From an uncultured Prevotella sp. (GTDB lineage Bacteria > Bacteroidota > Bacteroidia > Bacteroidales > Bacteroidaceae): a stretch of DNA of 19,442 nucleotides. The notes below the pieces were generated by a model. That model had not been told where the DNA came from. It searched no databases and worked only from the letters and a program-made list of their open reading frames with translations. Below, one piece after another: positions 8,955 to 15,903 of this stretch. Made by a program: the position numbers and the translations under genes. The stretch lies in contig CAKPWR010000051.1 in assembly GCA_934196725.1 (NCBI GenBank), positions 1 to 19,442 on the forward strand, given 5' to 3'. Within the stretch, counting starts at the first letter, position 1; each line of letters opens with the position of its first letter.

Positions 8955-10817
8955 CTATTTCCCCGTATATTTCCTGATCGCCTTGATGAATGTTTCACCA
9001 TACTTCTTCACCTTGAACTCACCGATTCCGCTGATAAGCCCGAAGGCATCAAGGGTGGTTGGCTTCATCCTGGTTAATTCATGCAGACTCTTGTCGGAAA
9101 GGACGATGTATGGCGGATAACCCTGCTCGTCGGCGAGATTCTTACGGATCTTACGCAGGTATTCGAAGAGATTCTTGTCTTCTACACCCGACATCTCTTC
9201 TTCGAAAACCACACGCTCGGCATGAACCACAGGAATACCGTTAACGCTTGTTGATCTGTTTCCGCTTGTTGGTCTTTTGGCTTTTTGCGGACGAGTTGGC
9301 CGCTCTTCATTCTCAACTATCGCCAGCGAAACCTGGTGCTCGCCCTTGAGAACCTTCCAGCCCAATGGCGTAACCTTCATCTGGTTGTGTGCATTATACG
9401 CAACCTCGAAGAAACCCATCTGCAACATCTGCAGCAGGTAAGCCTGCCAGTCGCGCACGCTCACGTCTCTTCCCACACCGAATGTCTTCAGCTCATTATA
9501 ATGATTCTTGGCAACGGCAGGTGTCTGCATGCCCCTGAGAATCTCGATGCACGTACCCACGGCAATCTTCTCGCTGGCTCTCACCATGGCACTGAGTGCC
9601 TTCTGCGTGAGCACCGTACCGTCGAAAGTACGCGGAGGATTGTTGCACACATCGCAATGACCGCAGTCCTTTGCCGATGTCTCTCCGAAGTAATTCAGGA
9701 GAATGCGGCGGCGGCACACACGTGATTCGGCATATTCCTCCATTCTGCGCAGCTTCTCCAGATTCACCGTCCGCTGTCCGCTCTCCTCGCAGAACGAGCG
9801 CAGGGTGATGATGTCTGCCATCGAATAGAAGAGAACGGTATCGGCAGGATCGCCGTCTCGTCCGGCACGTCCTATCTCCTGATAGAAACTCTCGATACTC
9901 TTCGGCATGTTGTAATGAATCACCCATCTCACATTGCCCTTGTCGATGCCCATTCCGAAGGCGATGGTGGCACATACCACATCAATCTGGTCCATCTTGA
10001 ACCGCTCCTGTACCGATGCACGCTGCACGCTGGAGAGTCCGGCGTGATAGGCCTCGGCATTGATGCCATGGTCCTTCAGCGCCTCTGCCACCATCTCCGT
10101 GTTCTTGCGTGACAGGCAATAGATGATGCCCGCATCGCCCTGATGACTCTGGATGAAGCGGTAGATGAACTTCAGCTTCTCCTTCTTCGTGCTCTCCTGG
10201 CGGACGGAGAGACTGAGGTTGGGACGGTCGAAACTGCTGACGAACGTCTGACCGTTGAGATGCAGCTGCTGGATGATGTCCTGGCGCGTAATCTTATCGG
10301 CTGTAGCCGTAAGTGCCATCACCGGAACATTGCGGAAATTCTCGTGGAGCAGACCCAGCTGGGAGTACTCCGGACGGAAATCATGACCCCACTGGCTGAT
10401 GCAATGCGCCTCGTCAACGGCGAAGAGCGATATCCTGATGTTGCTGAAGAGGAAAGGAATCTCGCTGATCAGCTTCTCGGGTGATACGTACAGCAGCTTC
10501 AGATCGCCCGCCTCACAGCGACGCCGGATGATGAGTTCATCGGTAGCGTCATTGCCGCTGTTCAGCGCCTCGGCAGGAATACCGTTCGCCTTGAGCGCCT
10601 CAACCTGGTCGTGCATCAGACTGATGAGTGGAGAGATGACCACCGCCGTTCCCTCCATCGCCAGTGCCGGCACCTGATAGCACAGGCTCTTGCCACCGCC
10701 CGTAGGCATCAGCACCAGACAGTCGTGCCCCTGCATCACCTCCTGGATGATGGCTTCCTGGTTGGGTCGGAACGAGTCGTAACCGAAGTATGTCTTTAAT
10801 ATCTCGTGGATTTGCAT
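8955..10817 (-). CDS. recQ: ATP-dependent DNA helicase RecQ
   Basis: A 3'-5' superfamily 2 helicase acting in recombination and stalled-fork repair in the cytoplasm. The 620 residues carry motif I PTGGGKS (38-44), the DEAH box (135-138) followed directly by the RecQ aromatic-rich loop [13 protein letters not shown], motif VI with [10 protein letters not shown] (313-322), the zinc-binding cysteines C368, C385, C388 and C391, a winged-helix RQC region (about 400-495) and an HRDC domain (about 545-620). A linker rich in Lys, Arg, Pro and Ser (about 505-525) precedes the HRDC. Length and order are those of a full RecQ. It is convergent with the atp operon and divergent from the DPP III gene. Confidence 0.97.
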   Translation of the reverse strand: MQIHEILKTYFGYDSFRPNQEAIIQEVMQGHDCLVLMPTGGGKSLCYQVPALAMEGTAVVISPLISLMHDQVEALKANGIPAEALNSGNDATDELIIRRRCEAGDLKLLYVSPEKLISEIPFLFSNIRISLFAVDEAHCISQWGHDFRPEYSQLGLLHENFRNVPVMALTATADKITRQDIIQQLHLNGQTFVSSFDRPNLSLSVRQESTKKEKLKFIYRFIQSHQGDAGIIYCLSRKNTEMVAEALKDHGINAEAYHAGLSSVQRASVQERFKMDQIDVVCATIAFGMGIDKGNVRWVIHYNMPKSIESFYQEIGRAGRDGDPADTVLFYSMADIITLRSFCEESGQRTVNLEKLRRMEEYAESRVCRRRILLNYFGETSAKDCGHCDVCNNPPRTFDGTVLTQKALSAMVRASEKIAVGTCIEILRGMQTPAVAKNHYNELKTFGVGRDVSVRDWQAYLLQMLQMGFFEVAYNAHNQMKVTPLGWKVLKGEHQVSLAIVENEERPTRPQKAKRPTSGNRSTSVNGIPVVHAERVVFEEEMSGVEDKNLFEYLRKIRKNLADEQGYPPYIVLSDKSLHELTRMKPTTLDAFGLISGIGEFKVKKYGETFIKAIRKYTGK

Positions 10818-10855
10818 TTTCTTCTTATTTTCTACTTTTTTGTTTGATATTCCTG

Positions 10856-10863
10856 CAAAGTTA
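10856..10863 (-). promoter_or_regulatory. -7 element of the recQ promoter
   Basis: Read on the - strand this is TAACTTTG, a match to the TAnnTTTG -7 box, placed so that the recQ leader would be about 30 bases long. No clear TTTG lies at the expected distance upstream, so the -33 part is weak or absent. Confidence 0.5.
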
Positions 10864-10925
10864 CTAAAAAATCGGGAGAATAGTCACCTTTCTGACCGTA
10901 AAAGTAAGAAAAGTAGCCAAAAAAG

Positions 10926-10956
10926 TTTGAAATATAAAATAATTGTCGTACTTTTG
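10926..10956 (+). promoter_or_regulatory. Promoter of the dipeptidyl peptidase III gene
   Basis: TTTG at 10926-10929 and TACTTTTG at 10949-10956 are 19 bases apart, the Bacteroidota -33/-7 layout. The inferred transcript start near 10963 leaves a leader of only about 17 bases. The -7 box has the same bases as that of the atp promoter. Confidence 0.75.
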
Positions 10957-10979
10957 CGGTAGAATCAAACAATGATAAC

Positions 10980-12998
10980 ATGGCAAAATGTAATGTGAAC
11001 ACGAATGAGCGGTTCGCCGATATCCAGATGCTCCGCTATGAGCTGAAAGGATTTGAGGACTTATCGCTCAACCAGAAATTGTATATTTTCTGCTTGGCTA
11101 AGGCTACCCTGATGGGACGAGACATCACGTTCGACCAGCAGGGAAAGTACAACCTTCGCATCAGAAAAACATTGGAAACCGTATATCTGCACTATGATGG
11201 CGACAGAGAATGCGAGGAATTCAAGGCATTCGAAGTCTACCTGAAGCGCATCTGGTTTGCCAGTGGCATTCATCACCATTATGGTTGTGAAAAATTCAAA
11301 CCGGGATTCTCCGAGGAATATTTCTATCATCTGCTGGAAAACATCGGGGAAGAACTCCTGCCCATCAAGAGGGGAGAAACCAAGGAAGACCTCATGAGAC
11401 AGCTGGAATCCATCCTCTTCGACCCGGAGGTGATGCCTAAGCGCGTGAACCAGACGGATGGGGAAGACCTGGTACAGACTTCTGCCTGCAACTTCTACGA
11501 GGATGTGACGCAGGAAGAGGTAGAGAGATTCTATGCCAAGATGAAGAACCCGGACGATCCGACTCCTCCTTCATACGGACTCAACTCCAAACTGACCAAG
11601 CGCAACAATGAAGTAGTGGAACTGACCTGGAAGGAAGATGGACTCTATGGTGAGACTATCCGCGAAATCGTGTCCTGGCTGCTCAAGGCGCAGAAGTATG
11701 CCGAGAACGAAGGACAGAAGCATGTCATTGACCTGCTGGTGAAGTTCTACCGTACCGGTAACCTGGAGGATTTCGACCGATACAGCATCGCATGGGTAGA
11801 GCAGCATGAAGGCATGGTGGATTTCATCAATGGATTCATCGAAGTATACGGCGACCCTCTCGGTATGAAAGGTACATGGGAAGGAATCGTGGAATATAAG
11901 GACCTGGAGGCTACCAAGCGCACGCAGACCATCAGTCAGAATGCCCAGTGGTTTGAGGACCATTCGCCTGTAGATCCCCGTTTCCGCAAGCCGGAAGTGA
12001 AGGGCGTTACAGCCAACGTCATCTGTGCTGCCATGCTGGGCGGAGAGGAATATCCGGCTTCTGCCATCGGCATCAACCTGCCAAACTCCAACTGGATACG
12101 TCAGGAATATGGCTCCAAGAGCGTTACTATCGGCAACCTGACTGATGCCTACAACAAGGCTGCGCAGGGCAACGGATTCAGAGATGAATTCGTTATCGAT
12201 GAGGAGACCGTGGCACTGATGAATCAGTATGCCGACATTACCGACGACCTGCATACCGACCTGCACGAATGCTTGGGACATGGTAGCGGACAGTTGCTTC
12301 CTACCACTGACCCGGATGCACTGAAGGCTTACGGCAACACCATAGAAGAAGCCCGTGCCGACCTCTTCGGACTCTATTATGTAGCCGATCATAAGCTGGT
12401 AGAACTCGGTCTGACGCCTAATGACGAGGCGTATAAGGCTCAGTATTACAGCTATCTGATGAACGGACTGCTCACCCAGACCATCCGCATCAAGGAAGGC
12501 GACAAGATAGAGGAAGCCCACATGCGCAACCGTGCTCTCATCGCCTGGTGGACCCTGGAACATGCAGAAGGAGCCGTGGAACTCGTGACAGAAGAGATAA
12601 GCTATGCTTCTGCCGATGATGCCCTGAAGGATTCCTTGAAGGATTCTGAGGGCAATATCATCACCACCCGAACCTATGTGAAGGTGAATGATTACGAGAA
12701 GCTCCGTCATCTCTTCGGTGAACTGCTTGCCGAGATACAGCGCATCAAGAGCGAGGGCGACTACGAGGCAGCACGCCAGTTGGTGGAGAAGTATGCCGTG
12801 AACATCGACCCTGCCTTGCATCGTGAGATACTGGCAAGATACAAGAAGCTGAATCTCGCTCCATACAAGGGCTTTATCAATCCGAAGATGACGCTGGTAT
12901 TTGATGAAGAAGGCAATCCTATTGATGTAAATCTCGATTACGAGGAGAGCTATACCGACCAGATGCTTCGCTATTCAGAGGAGTATGGAACGCTATAG
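10980..12998 (+). CDS. Dipeptidyl peptidase III (M49 zinc metallopeptidase)
   Basis: It removes dipeptides from the N-terminus of short peptides. The 672 residues hold the two M49 zinc motifs: HECLGH (429-434), with the zinc-binding histidines and catalytic glutamate, and EEARAD (456-461), with the third zinc ligand. Both match what is known for the Bacteroides thetaiotaomicron enzyme, which also has Cys within the first motif where the human form is HELLGH. No signal peptide or lipobox is present at the N-terminus (MAKCNVNTNERF), so it is probably cytoplasmic and works in peptide turnover. It has its own promoter 25 bases upstream and diverges from recQ. A run of seven T follows the stop codon by a few bases, without a convincing stem. 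Confidence 0.94.
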   Translation: MAKCNVNTNERFADIQMLRYELKGFEDLSLNQKLYIFCLAKATLMGRDITFDQQGKYNLRIRKTLETVYLHYDGDRECEEFKAFEVYLKRIWFASGIHHHYGCEKFKPGFSEEYFYHLLENIGEELLPIKRGETKEDLMRQLESILFDPEVMPKRVNQTDGEDLVQTSACNFYEDVTQEEVERFYAKMKNPDDPTPPSYGLNSKLTKRNNEVVELTWKEDGLYGETIREIVSWLLKAQKYAENEGQKHVIDLLVKFYRTGNLEDFDRYSIAWVEQHEGMVDFINGFIEVYGDPLGMKGTWEGIVEYKDLEATKRTQTISQNAQWFEDHSPVDPRFRKPEVKGVTANVICAAMLGGEEYPASAIGINLPNSNWIRQEYGSKSVTIGNLTDAYNKAAQGNGFRDEFVIDEETVALMNQYADITDDLHTDLHECLGHGSGQLLPTTDPDALKAYGNTIEEARADLFGLYYVADHKLVELGLTPNDEAYKAQYYSYLMNGLLTQTIRIKEGDKIEEAHMRNRALIAWWTLEHAEGAVELVTEEISYASADDALKDSLKDSEGNIITTRTYVKVNDYEKLRHLFGELLAEIQRIKSEGDYEAARQLVEKYAVNIDPALHREILARYKKLNLAPYKGFINPKMTLVFDEEGNPIDVNLDYEESYTDQMLRYSEEYGTL

Positions 12999-13021
12999 AT
13001 AGTTTTTTTGTTTCTAATATA

Positions 13022-13232
13022 CCCCATACGCCCTGAAAGGGCAGAAGCTCCTAGCCCAGGGCAACGCCCTGGGTTATAAAAGGTTGCTAATCTGTCGCCC
13101 TGTAAGGGCAAAAGCTTTCAGATTCCTGGTGATTAATAAAGCTTTTGCCCTTACAGGGCGCATTGCCACCTGCTGCTTTACCCAGGGCGATGCCTTGGGC
13201 TAGGAGCTTCTGCCCTTTCAGGGCGTGTGGGG
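13022..13232. repeat. Palindromic element A, copy 2
   Basis: A second copy of the element at 8629-8832. The left arm (13029-13074) is the same as in copy 1. The right arm (13180-13230) differs by two bases inside the middle mini-palindrome, CCCAGGGC-GAT-GCCTTGGG, which still pairs through a G-T wobble. The inner arms 13096-13118 and 13138-13160 form a perfect 23-bp inverted repeat. The tips CCCCATACGCCCTG and CAGGGCGTGTGGGG pair with one mismatch, so this copy is complete at both ends. The spacers between arms do not resemble those of copy 1. It lies between two co-directional genes. Confidence 0.92.
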
Positions 13233-13253
13233 CTATTCTAATCCTTTATAGAT

Positions 13254-13751
13254 ATGACAGACAATAAGAACGAGGAATTTCCGATAGTAGATGAAATGGG
13301 CAATATCCTGGGTGCCATCACCCGTGGTCATGCCCATGACGGAAGCAAGATACTGCATCCGGTGGTTCATCTGCATGTATTCAACAGCAAGGGAGAACTG
13401 TATCTCCAGCATCGTCCGGCATGGAAGGATATCCAGCCGGATAAGTGGGATACAGCCTGCGGCGGTCACGTGGATTTAGGTGAGAGCGTGAATCAGGCGC
13501 TTCATCGTGAAGTGAGAGAAGAGCTGGGTATCACAGATTTCGAACCAGAGTCTTTGGGACACTATGTGTTTGAGAGTCAGCGGGAAAAGGAACTGGTCTA
13601 TGTTCACCGCTGCGTATACGACGGTGAGGTGAAGCCTAGCCAGGATGAACTGGCTGGTGGCAGATTCTGGAGTAAGGAGGAAATCAAGGAAAACATCGGA
13701 AAGGGTGTCTTCACTCCGAATTTCGAAAGCGAATACCAGAAGTTTTTTTGA
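13254..13751 (+). CDS. Nudix hydrolase (YfcD / isopentenyl-diphosphate isomerase-like)
   Basis: A 165-residue Nudix protein that should hydrolyse a nucleoside-diphosphate-linked substrate using a divalent metal. The Nudix box is complete: G71, E77, R85-E86, E89-E90, G92 and I93 fit Gx5Ex7REUxEExGU. The preceding segment KWDTACGGHVDLGE and the upstream LQHRPAWKDIQPDKW resemble the YfcD and IPP isomerase-like subgroup, whose substrates are largely unknown. No promoter was found directly upstream; element A copy 2 fills the gap to the peptidase gene, so it may be transcribed from there. Its transcript meets the - strand alkD-like gene across a shared terminator. Substrate cannot be assigned. Confidence 0.9.
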   Translation: MTDNKNEEFPIVDEMGNILGAITRGHAHDGSKILHPVVHLHVFNSKGELYLQHRPAWKDIQPDKWDTACGGHVDLGESVNQALHREVREELGITDFEPESLGHYVFESQREKELVYVHRCVYDGEVKPSQDELAGGRFWSKEEIKENIGKGVFTPNFESEYQKFF

Positions 13752-13760
13752 TAATGAATA

Positions 13761-13798
13761 CCGCCAGGCGCCTCATTACTAATTCCGCCAGGCGTCTC
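13761..13798. repeat. Direct repeat of the left tip of element B
   Basis: CCGCCAGGCGCCTC at 13761-13774 is repeated as CCGCCAGGCGTCTC at 13785-13798, 24 bases later. The second copy runs into the outer arm of element B. This mirrors the repeated left tip seen at element A copy 1. Confidence 0.7.
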
Positions 13799-13965
13799 GC
13801 CGGATTTGTAATCCGGCGTTAAAAAATGTCCTAACCTATTTTAGCTCTGCGGATTTGCAATCCGCAGCAAGCAAGAATGCAGTTGATAGATAGGGGGATT
13901 ACAAATCCCCCAGTTTTAATAGGTCGAACCTTTTTTGACGCCGGATTGCAAATCCGGCGGGACGC
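13792..13965. repeat. Palindromic element B (four 19-base mini-hairpins in dyad order)
   Basis: The outer arms 13792-13826 and 13931-13965 pair over 35 positions, 32 as Watson-Crick and 3 as T-G. Four 19-base palindromes lie at 13799-13817, 13848-13866, 13893-13911 and 13940-13958, each an 8-bp stem with a three-base loop around the core GGATTTGYAATCC. The first two are in one orientation and the last two in the other. The stem ends vary but remain complementary (GCC/GGC, TGC/GCA, GGG/CCC, GCC/GGC). It has no coding capacity and resembles a REP-like or MITE-like repeat. Confidence 0.88.
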
Positions 13966-14009
13966 TTATATGGCGTGATTACGTATGGAATTTTGATGGA
14001 ATAGACAAT

Positions 14010-14057
14010 AAAAATACGTCCCGACGTAGCATTTACTACATCGGGACGTATTTTTTT
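14010..14057. terminator. Bidirectional terminator / palindromic element C
   Basis: AAAAATACGTCCCGACGTAG (14010-14029) pairs with 14036-14055 over 20 positions with one mismatch, around a six-base loop. Seven T close the + strand side and five A open it, so it can end transcription in both directions: from the Nudix gene on the + strand and from the alkD-like gene on the - strand. A related, weaker hairpin with the same GACGTAG...CTACGTC core follows at 14063-14090, which suggests a repeat family rather than a single terminator. Confidence 0.8.
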
Positions 14058-14062
14058 GTATG

Positions 14063-14090
14063 TCGTGACGTAGTCGTTGCTACGTCGGGA
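14063..14090. repeat. Second, weaker element C hairpin
   Basis: TCGTGACGTAG and CTACGTCGGGA are inverted repeats with one mismatch around a six-base loop. They share the GACGTAG core with the terminator hairpin just upstream but lack flanking A and T runs. Confidence 0.6.
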
Positions 14091-14145
14091 TGTAATTTCA
14101 GCCGTGTCGTAGGCCGTCTTGAATCACCTTTTGGGGAGATTCTTG

Positions 14146-14187
14146 TATCTCAAAGATTTTATATCTCGAACTTTTCTATATCTCGAA
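14146..14187. repeat. Short repeats at the 3' end of the AlkD-like gene
   Basis: On the - strand the last codons and stop, TTCGAGATATAG, are followed twice more by near copies (TTCGAGATATAA, then TTTGAGATACAA) at 16-17-base spacing. Outside this, 14095-14145 shows nothing recognisable. Confidence 0.6.
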
Positions 14188-14793
14188 GATTCCCTTGAGC
14201 GCTCCCTGAGCAATCTTCTCGAAATCTTCTCCGAAATCGCAGAATCGCATCACAGCATTGGCAGCAGCATGCTTGATGCCCATGTTGTCACCCTGCAAAG
14301 CCACGGCAGCCTGATCCAGGAACTCATTGATGCCACGCTCGTTAGGCTCCTGACCATTTGCAAAGAGACGGGCAAGGAGCTGGAAACCGGCAATCTCATA
14401 GAATGGCTTGTCGCTCGCAATCCATTGATAGGCAATCACAGGCGCATAGTCTACATGCTGCAGCAGGTTGAAGGCAAGCATCTCAGCCATCTCCTGACTC
14501 TGTACTTGCTCCATCCAGATATCCGTTATCTCGGCAAGCATCCTGTCGGCAGGCATGATGAGCGTAGCCAGAATCTTGCACTCACGGATGTCTTCCTTCC
14601 AGAGTTCGATGGCGAGGTCGTAATCCTTGCCGTATTCCTGCGCCATCTTCTTGAGTTCATAGAATGGCACTCCCCAATTCAGTTTATATCCCAAGCCCTT
14701 GTCACGCATCGACTGCGAACCCGGACCATTCATCAGCAAGCGAAAGCTTCGCTTGATAGTCATCAGTTTCTGATGTGTTTCTTCGTTCATCAT
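14176..14793 (-). CDS. DNA alkylation repair (AlkD-like) HEAT-repeat protein
   Basis: A 205-residue helical protein. The stretch from about residue 40 to 85 (GVPFYELKKMAQEYGKDYDL, then AIELWKEDIRECKILATLI) fits the AlkD family pattern in which LRKIAK-like and LWESGIHEARILA-like helices are consecutive HEAT repeats. AlkD enzymes remove bulky or cationic alkylated bases from DNA. The family's catalytic Trp-Asp pair is not clearly kept: W93 is followed by MEQVQ and no Asp stands where expected, so activity is uncertain. It starts 3 bases after ispE and is almost certainly cotranscribed with it. The C-terminal FEI-stop sequence is repeated in the downstream DNA. Confidence 0.75.
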   Translation of the reverse strand: MMNEETHQKLMTIKRSFRLLMNGPGSQSMRDKGLGYKLNWGVPFYELKKMAQEYGKDYDLAIELWKEDIRECKILATLIMPADRMLAEITDIWMEQVQSQEMAEMLAFNLLQHVDYAPVIAYQWIASDKPFYEIAGFQLLARLFANGQEPNERGINEFLDQAAVALQGDNMGIKHAAANAVMRFCDFGEDFEKIAQGALKGIFEI

Positions 14794-14796
14794 TTT

Positions 14797-15657
14797 TTAA
14801 AGTTTCATTGTTTTGCAGAACATTCCCTCGAACTGTTCCTCTATATTCGCTGGCTTATGCTTGAAGATACCGAAGATGGCACTTCCGCTGCCACTCATTG
14901 CTGCGTATACGGCACCGAGATTGTAAAGGCTCTCCTTGATTTCGGCAAGCTCAGGATGCATCGCAAAGATAGGAGCCTCGAAATCATTGACCAGTTCTTC
15001 CTTCCAGGTCTCGATAGGCTGACGTACGATGTCACGACAGCACTTGGCTGGCTGCTTAGGAGTGATGGCTGCATAGGCATCCTTGGTGCTCACGGCAATG
15101 TCATCACGCTTCACTACCACGATGTAATAGCCCTTCATGTTGTCATTCGGAACACTCGATGGCATCAATACATCGCCAATTCCCTCAGCGTAGCAGGCAG
15201 TATCGCCATCCTCAGGGTCGGCAGTAATGAAGAAGGCACAGTCGGCACCCAGCTTGGCTGCATATCGCTCCATCTCGGAATTGCCGATGTTGAGACGGAA
15301 TCGCTCATCCAGCAGACGAATCATGTAGGCAGCATCAGAAGAACCGCCACCCATACCAGCCTGAGACGGAATACGCTTCACGAGATGGGCATGGATGCGG
15401 GGAATCTTGAAGTCGGCAGCAATCATATTGTATGCCTTCACCACGAGATTCTTCTGCTCGTCGCAATCTACCGCATTACCGGTTATCTTGAGATCGCATG
15501 GCACATCGCTCGGAAACTCTTCGCCCATGAGCTTGATTTCCAGCGCATCTGTTAACGGAATAGGGTAGAACACGGTTTCCAGGTTGTGATAACCGTCTGC
15601 CCGCTTGCTAACTATATTTAAGCCAAGGTTAATCTTGGCGCAAGGAAATGTAATCAT
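14797..15657 (-). CDS. ispE: 4-diphosphocytidyl-2-C-methyl-D-erythritol kinase
   Basis: It phosphorylates CDP-methylerythritol at the 2-hydroxyl in the MEP isoprenoid pathway, in the cytoplasm. The 286 residues have the family opening AKINLGLNIVSKRADGYHNL with K8 and N10, the GHMP kinase ATP-binding motif PSQAGMGGGSSDAA (97-110), the catalytic Asp D139 in LGADCAFF, and the C-terminal GHMP motif AAMSGSGSAIFGIF. The length fits the family. A -7 promoter box lies 35 bases upstream on the - strand and the AlkD-like gene follows 3 bases downstream. No other MEP gene is in the window. Confidence 0.96.
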   Translation of the reverse strand: MITFPCAKINLGLNIVSKRADGYHNLETVFYPIPLTDALEIKLMGEEFPSDVPCDLKITGNAVDCDEQKNLVVKAYNMIAADFKIPRIHAHLVKRIPSQAGMGGGSSDAAYMIRLLDERFRLNIGNSEMERYAAKLGADCAFFITADPEDGDTACYAEGIGDVLMPSSVPNDNMKGYYIVVVKRDDIAVSTKDAYAAITPKQPAKCCRDIVRQPIETWKEELVNDFEAPIFAMHPELAEIKESLYNLGAVYAAMSGSGSAIFGIFKHKPANIEEQFEGMFCKTMKL

Positions 15658-15691
15658 AATCTAAATTGTTTAAGAGTCGATAATTCTCTTG

Positions 15692-15699
15692 CAAAGATA
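15692..15699 (-). promoter_or_regulatory. -7 element of the ispE promoter
   Basis: Read on the - strand this is TATCTTTG, a TAnnTTTG match. It stands about 35 bases before the ispE start. No clear TTTG is found 19-21 bases further upstream. Confidence 0.5.
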
Positions 15700-15794
15700 T
15701 AAAAAATATCTCAATATGACTCCCTTTCCCATAGATTATTTTCTTACATACATTAAAAATAATAAAAAACGGTAGTATTTTGCAATATCTTTTG

Positions 15795-15802
15795 TATCTT
15801 TG
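15795..15802 (+). promoter_or_regulatory. -7 element of the DUF2027-Smr gene promoter
   Basis: TATCTTTG fits TAnnTTTG. The nearest TTTG (15779-15782) is only 12 bases upstream, so the -33 part does not fit well. The inferred leader is about 95 bases long and contains a direct repeat. Confidence 0.45.
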
Positions 15803-15811
15803 CAGAACTTA

Positions 15812-15869
15812 TACGGTCTTTCATGATACCGTTTATCGCTAGAGGCGGTCTTTCAACGACCTGTATATC
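15812..15869 (+). promoter_or_regulatory. Repeated hairpin in the leader of the DUF2027-Smr gene
   Basis: CGGTCTTTCA occurs twice, at 15814-15823 and 15846-15855. Each copy can form a small stem with what follows: ACGGT with ACCGT in the first, GGTC with GACC in the second. No known riboswitch or leader was recognised. Confidence 0.35.
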
Positions 15870-15903
15870 GCAATAGTAAGTAAGAATATAAAAAATAACA
15901 GAT

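Noticed and set aside
8878..9120. An 80-codon + strand frame beginning in the 31-bp repeats
   Set aside because: Its first part is repeat DNA and its second part is antisense to the recQ HRDC domain.
11571..12821. A 416-codon open frame on the - strand inside the peptidase gene
   Set aside because: Antisense to a gene with intact M49 motifs; no promoter or recognisable domain. The same holds for the long antisense frames in atpB, atpH, atpG, the Smr gene and nadE.
12999..13020. Intrinsic terminator after the peptidase gene
   Set aside because: There is a run of seven T, but the only stem before it is four bases (CTAT with ATAG), too weak to call.
13254..13751. Nudix gene as a true isopentenyl-diphosphate isomerase (idi)
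   Set aside because: The resemblance is in the general subgroup around the Nudix box. I could not confirm the active-site Cys and Glu of type I isomerases, so only the Nudix call is kept.
14119..15555. A 478-codon open frame on the + strand, opposite ispE and the AlkD-like gene
   Set aside because: It runs antisense through two well-supported genes, crosses their boundary and the element-rich 3' region, and reads as Leu/His/Ile-rich sequence with no domain. It is a by-product of codon bias in the real genes.
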